Assembly (NCBI GenBank): GCA_035293985.1
Contig: DATGLS010000025.1
Location: 1 to 64,000, forward strand
Length of the DNA: 64,000 nucleotides
From: JAVDCA01 sp035293985
GTDB taxonomy: Bacteria > Pseudomonadota > Alphaproteobacteria > Rhizobiales > Xanthobacteraceae
Reading direction: 5' to 3'
The position numbers were made by a program, and so were the translations under genes. Of the stretch, positions 61,727 to 64,000 are shown in pieces (the stretch's first letter is position 1; the number at the start of each line of letters is the position of its first letter). The notes below the pieces were generated by a model. The model was not told the DNA's origin and searched no databases. It saw only the letters and a list, made by a program, of their open reading frames with translations.

Positions 61727-62282
61727 TCTCGAGGCGGCATTGAGACGTTGGCGGACAGGGCGGCATTTGGCGTCCCTCAAGCGAAGGCCGAATGGCGCGT
61801 TACCCTATATCTCCGAACACGTAGCGAGTGGATTGGAGCTTCTCCTCGACACATGTGTCTACATAGATGTCTTGCAGGATCGGTTGCCGGCTCCGGCCGA
61901 GCGACTCTTGGCAGCGCGGCTCTGCAATCATTCGGGCATTGCGCTGGCCGAGCTTACCCATGTGTTCGGGCGGCTCGACCCTCGTGATCCGCGCACAGGT
62001 GACGTGCTGAAGGAGATCGCGGGAGTCATCACGCACATTCCCGACCATCGATTGAGCGCTCCGTCCGTAAATGCGTTGGGCGAAGCCGGCATATTGGCTG
62101 GGCTGACGGCACGGCTGATGCAAATCGAGTCTGGTCGAGAACAGGCTTTGCTGAATGATGCAGCGATGTATCTGCAGGCAGTACAAGGCGGATACGTTGT
62201 GCTGACGCGGAATATTCGCGAATTCGATTTGTTCGATCAACTTCTGCCGTGCAATCGAGTGCTGTTCTACGCGCAAGCGTAG
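61716..62282 (+). CDS. PIN-domain protein, probable toxin (ribonuclease)
   Basis: A 188-residue protein. After about 40 residues the PIN fold begins with LLLDTCVYIDVLQ (Asp45, Asp51). Further acidic residues follow: Glu in ALAELTHVFG, Asp in LLNDAAMYLQ, and a late NIREFD. PIN nucleases use such a cluster to bind Mg2+ or Mn2+. The best start is TTG 61716, overlapping the antitoxin by 11 nt. Together with the preceding gene it looks like a VapBC-like module. Confidence 0.8.
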   Translation: MSFDLEAALRRWRTGRHLASLKRRPNGALPYISEHVASGLELLLDTCVYIDVLQDRLPAPAERLLAARLCNHSGIALAELTHVFGRLDPRDPRTGDVLKEIAGVITHIPDHRLSAPSVNALGEAGILAGLTARLMQIESGREQALLNDAAMYLQAVQGGYVVLTRNIREFDLFDQLLPCNRVLFYAQA

Positions 62283-62284
62283 CG

Positions 62285-63034
62285 TCATGTCGCGGCATTG
62301 GCCGCGCCGCCGATGCCGAGATAGATCCGCTGCACCTCGGGATCATTCTCCAGCTTCTCGGCCGGCCCCTCCAGCACCGTGCGTCCGGTCTGCAGCACAT
62401 AAGCATAATCGGCGATCTGCAGCGCGAGCGGCACCGATTGCTCGGCGAGCAGCAGGGTCAGGCCCTCGCCGTGCAGGCGCTCGAGCGCGTCGTAGAGCTG
62501 GTCGACCACCGCGGGGGCGAGGCCGAGGCTCGGCTCGTCGAGCATCAGGAGCTTCGGCTCGCTCATCAGGGCGCGGCCGAGCGCCAGCATCTGGCGCTCG
62601 CCGCCCGACAGGGTACCGGCCCGCTGGCGGCGGCGCTCGGCGAGGCGCGGAAAGAGGCCATAGACGCGCTCCATCAGGGCGGGGATGCGCGACTTGTCGG
62701 CGATCGGCGTCGCGCCGAGGTGCAGGTTCTGCTCCACGGTCTGGCCGACGAACAGGCGCCAGCCCTCGGGCGACAGCGCAAGCCCGCGCGCGACGATCGC
62801 GTGCGACGGGAGCCGCGCGATCGAGGCGCCGTTCCATTCGATCGCGCCCGCGCTCGGCGTCACCAGGCCGGCGACGGCGTTGAGCGTCGTCGTCTTGCCG
62901 GCGCCGTTCGAGCCGAGCAGCGCCACCACGGTGCCGGGCGCGACCTTGAGCGACACGTCGGCGACGCCGACGAGATCGCCGTAGCGGACCTCGAGATGCT
63001 CGATGCGCAGCAGCGTCTCGCTCATGTCGCTCAC
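62285..63034 (-). CDS. livF: Branched-chain amino acid-type ABC transporter ATPase LivF
   Basis: A 249-residue ABC ATPase. Walker A LGSNGAGKTTT, signature LSGGERQMLALGRAL and Walker B LLMLDEPSLGLAP are all consensus. The ATG overlaps the livG stop (ATGA, 63031-63034). The substrate may be a branched-chain amino acid, urea or an aromatic acid; no binding protein is in the window. Confidence 0.92.
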   Translation of the reverse strand: MSDMSETLLRIEHLEVRYGDLVGVADVSLKVAPGTVVALLGSNGAGKTTTLNAVAGLVTPSAGAIEWNGASIARLPSHAIVARGLALSPEGWRLFVGQTVEQNLHLGATPIADKSRIPALMERVYGLFPRLAERRRQRAGTLSGGERQMLALGRALMSEPKLLMLDEPSLGLAPAVVDQLYDALERLHGEGLTLLLAEQSVPLALQIADYAYVLQTGRTVLEGPAEKLENDPEVQRIYLGIGGAANAAT

Positions 63035-63774
63035 GGCGCCTCGGCGCCCGCCCGCTGCCCGTGCCGGCGTCGGCCGAGATAAGCCTCGATCACCTCGGGA
63101 ACGCGCACCACGTCGGCCGGCTTGCCCTGCGCGATCGTCTCTCCCTGGTTGAACACCAGCACCCGCTGCGTCAACGTCATTATTACTTCCATGATGTGCT
63201 CGACGATCACGATGGTGATGCCGAGCCCGTGGATGCGGCGCACCAGCGCGATCGCCCGCTGCACCTCGCCGGGGGTGAGCCCGGCGAGCGCCTCGTCGAG
63301 CAACATGAGCTTCGGCTCGGTCGCGAGCACGCGCGCGATCTCGAGGCGCTTGCGGCCCGGGGTGCCTAGGCTGCGGGCACGCTGGTCGGCGAGCTTGTCG
63401 AGCTCGGTGATCGCCAGCACCTCGGTCGCCTTGCGAATCGCGTCGTTGCGATGCGGATGGCGCATGAAGGCGCCGACCATCACGTTCTCGAGGATGGTCA
63501 TGTCCTCGAAGGTCGCCGGCACCTGGAAGGTGCGGCCGATGCCGAGCCGCGCATGCGCCGAGGCCGGCAGCCGGGTGACGTCGGCGCCGTCGAACATGAT
63601 CCGTCCGCGCGTCGGCGCGAGGTCGCCGGCGACGCAGTTGAAGAAGGTGGATTTGCCGGCGCCGTTCGGCCCGATCAGGCCGACGATCTCGCCCGCCGCG
63701 ACCGTGAGGTTGGCGTCCTTGAGCGCGAGGAAGCCGCCAAAAGCGCGGCTGACGTTCTGCGCCTCAAGCAGCAC
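63031..63774 (-). CDS. livG: Branched-chain amino acid-type ABC transporter ATPase LivG
   Basis: A 247-residue ABC ATPase. Walker A IGPNGAGKST is intact. The signature region reads LGTPGRKRLEIARVL in place of an LSGGQ-like form and Walker B is LMLLDEALAGL, the variant seen in one LivG subgroup. It starts with GTG 63774, overlapping the upstream permease gene by 11 nt. Confidence 0.9.
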   Translation of the reverse strand: MLLEAQNVSRAFGGFLALKDANLTVAAGEIVGLIGPNGAGKSTFFNCVAGDLAPTRGRIMFDGADVTRLPASAHARLGIGRTFQVPATFEDMTILENVMVGAFMRHPHRNDAIRKATEVLAITELDKLADQRARSLGTPGRKRLEIARVLATEPKLMLLDEALAGLTPGEVQRAIALVRRIHGLGITIVIVEHIMEVIMTLTQRVLVFNQGETIAQGKPADVVRVPEVIEAYLGRRRHGQRAGAEAP

Positions 63775-64000
63775 GGGATTTCTCCGTCGCTGGCGCCGGC
63801 GCCAGGCGCTTCGCCGCGAGCCCGCGCAGCTGCGTCCACAGCTCGATGACGCCGCCCGGCTCGAACCGGGCGATCAACATGATGACGCCGCCATAGACCA
63901 CGTAGGTGAGGCCGCTGCCGCTCGAGCCGAGCCAGGTGTTGGTCGCGCTCTGCAGCGGGATCAGTATGATGGCGCCGATGATCGGGCCATAGAGCGTGCC
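63764..64000 (-). CDS. livM: LivM-type ABC transporter permease, C-terminal part
   Basis: Partial gene cut by the window end. The visible 78 codons encode GTLYGPIIGAIILIPLQ, a further hydrophobic stretch (GLTYVVYGGVIMLIARFEPGG) and a hydrophilic tail, which match the end of LivM permeases. The stop at 63764-63766 overlaps livG. Confidence 0.85.
   Translation of the reverse strand, partial: GTLYGPIIGAIILIPLQSATNTWLGSSGSGLTYVVYGGVIMLIARFEPGGVIELWTQLRGLAAKRLAPAPATEKSRAA

Overview
The window is GC-rich chromosomal DNA from an alphaproteobacterium, most likely a Hyphomicrobiales member near Bradyrhizobiaceae/Xanthobacteraceae. The reasons are the gene order proA-nadD-rsfS-rlmH-envC-like-ctpA-polysaccharide deacetylase-rppH, an F1-only ATP synthase operon (atpHAGDC with no F0 genes beside it), tad/cpa pilus genes, an IalB-type protein, and many long imperfect inverted repeats between genes. 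No phage, integrase, transposase, rRNA or CRISPR array is visible.

Layout. 0.2-4.1 kb: separate metabolic genes (DUF1932 dehydrogenase, COG1237-type MBL-fold enzyme, DsbA-like thioredoxin, alpha/beta hydrolase). 4.4-13 kb: tad/cpa pilus machinery (cpaB, cpaC, a short cpaD, cpaE, cpaF, tadB, tadC, tadD) but no pilin or prepilin peptidase. 13-14.4 kb: a TerB-like protein and a class I amidotransferase. 14.5-22 kb: a catabolic-looking set, with a two-subunit molybdenum hydroxylase, a kelch propeller, a TIM-barrel isomerase, an LVIVD propeller protein and an MFS permease. 22.2 kb: tRNA-Ala(CGC). 22.5-26.3 kb: YggT, DUF167, FolD, a secreted unknown, a GNAT enzyme and a hydrolase. 26.4-28.2 kb: typA.

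28.3-32.2 kb (minus strand) is the most unusual part. It is a closely packed operon of an Lgt-like membrane enzyme, a COG1964 radical SAM protein (the family that includes archaeal tetraether lipid synthase), a 24-codon hydrophobic micro-ORF and six small paralogous membrane proteins that share a Pro-Gly-x-Cys motif. A two-gene cassette inside the array appears to be tandemly duplicated. Almost every junction overlaps or is nearly contiguous.

32.3-41.9 kb: a polytopic spermidine-synthase-like protein, a quinone oxidoreductase, an ECF sigma factor, an IalB-like protein, rlmN, proA and nadD. 42-47.7 kb: rsfS, rlmH, an EnvC-like factor, ctpA, a divergent polysaccharide deacetylase and rppH. 47.8-52.8 kb: atpCDGAH on the minus strand, with an inverted repeat between atpA and atpG. 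53-60.7 kb: a LURP-one-like protein, recQ, two transporters, a small Cys-rich ORF and priA. 61.4-62.3 kb: a probable PIN-domain toxin-antitoxin pair with a palindromic operator. 62.3 kb to the end: livF, livG and the 3' end of livM, part of a branched-chain amino-acid-type ABC importer.

Several intergenic repeats run into neighbouring reading frames and supply their stop codons. Start codons were chosen from Shine-Dalgarno spacing, signal peptides and overlaps. Two genes (rsfS and the LURP-one-like gene) have a strong Shine-Dalgarno placed before an in-frame CTG rather than before the conventional start.
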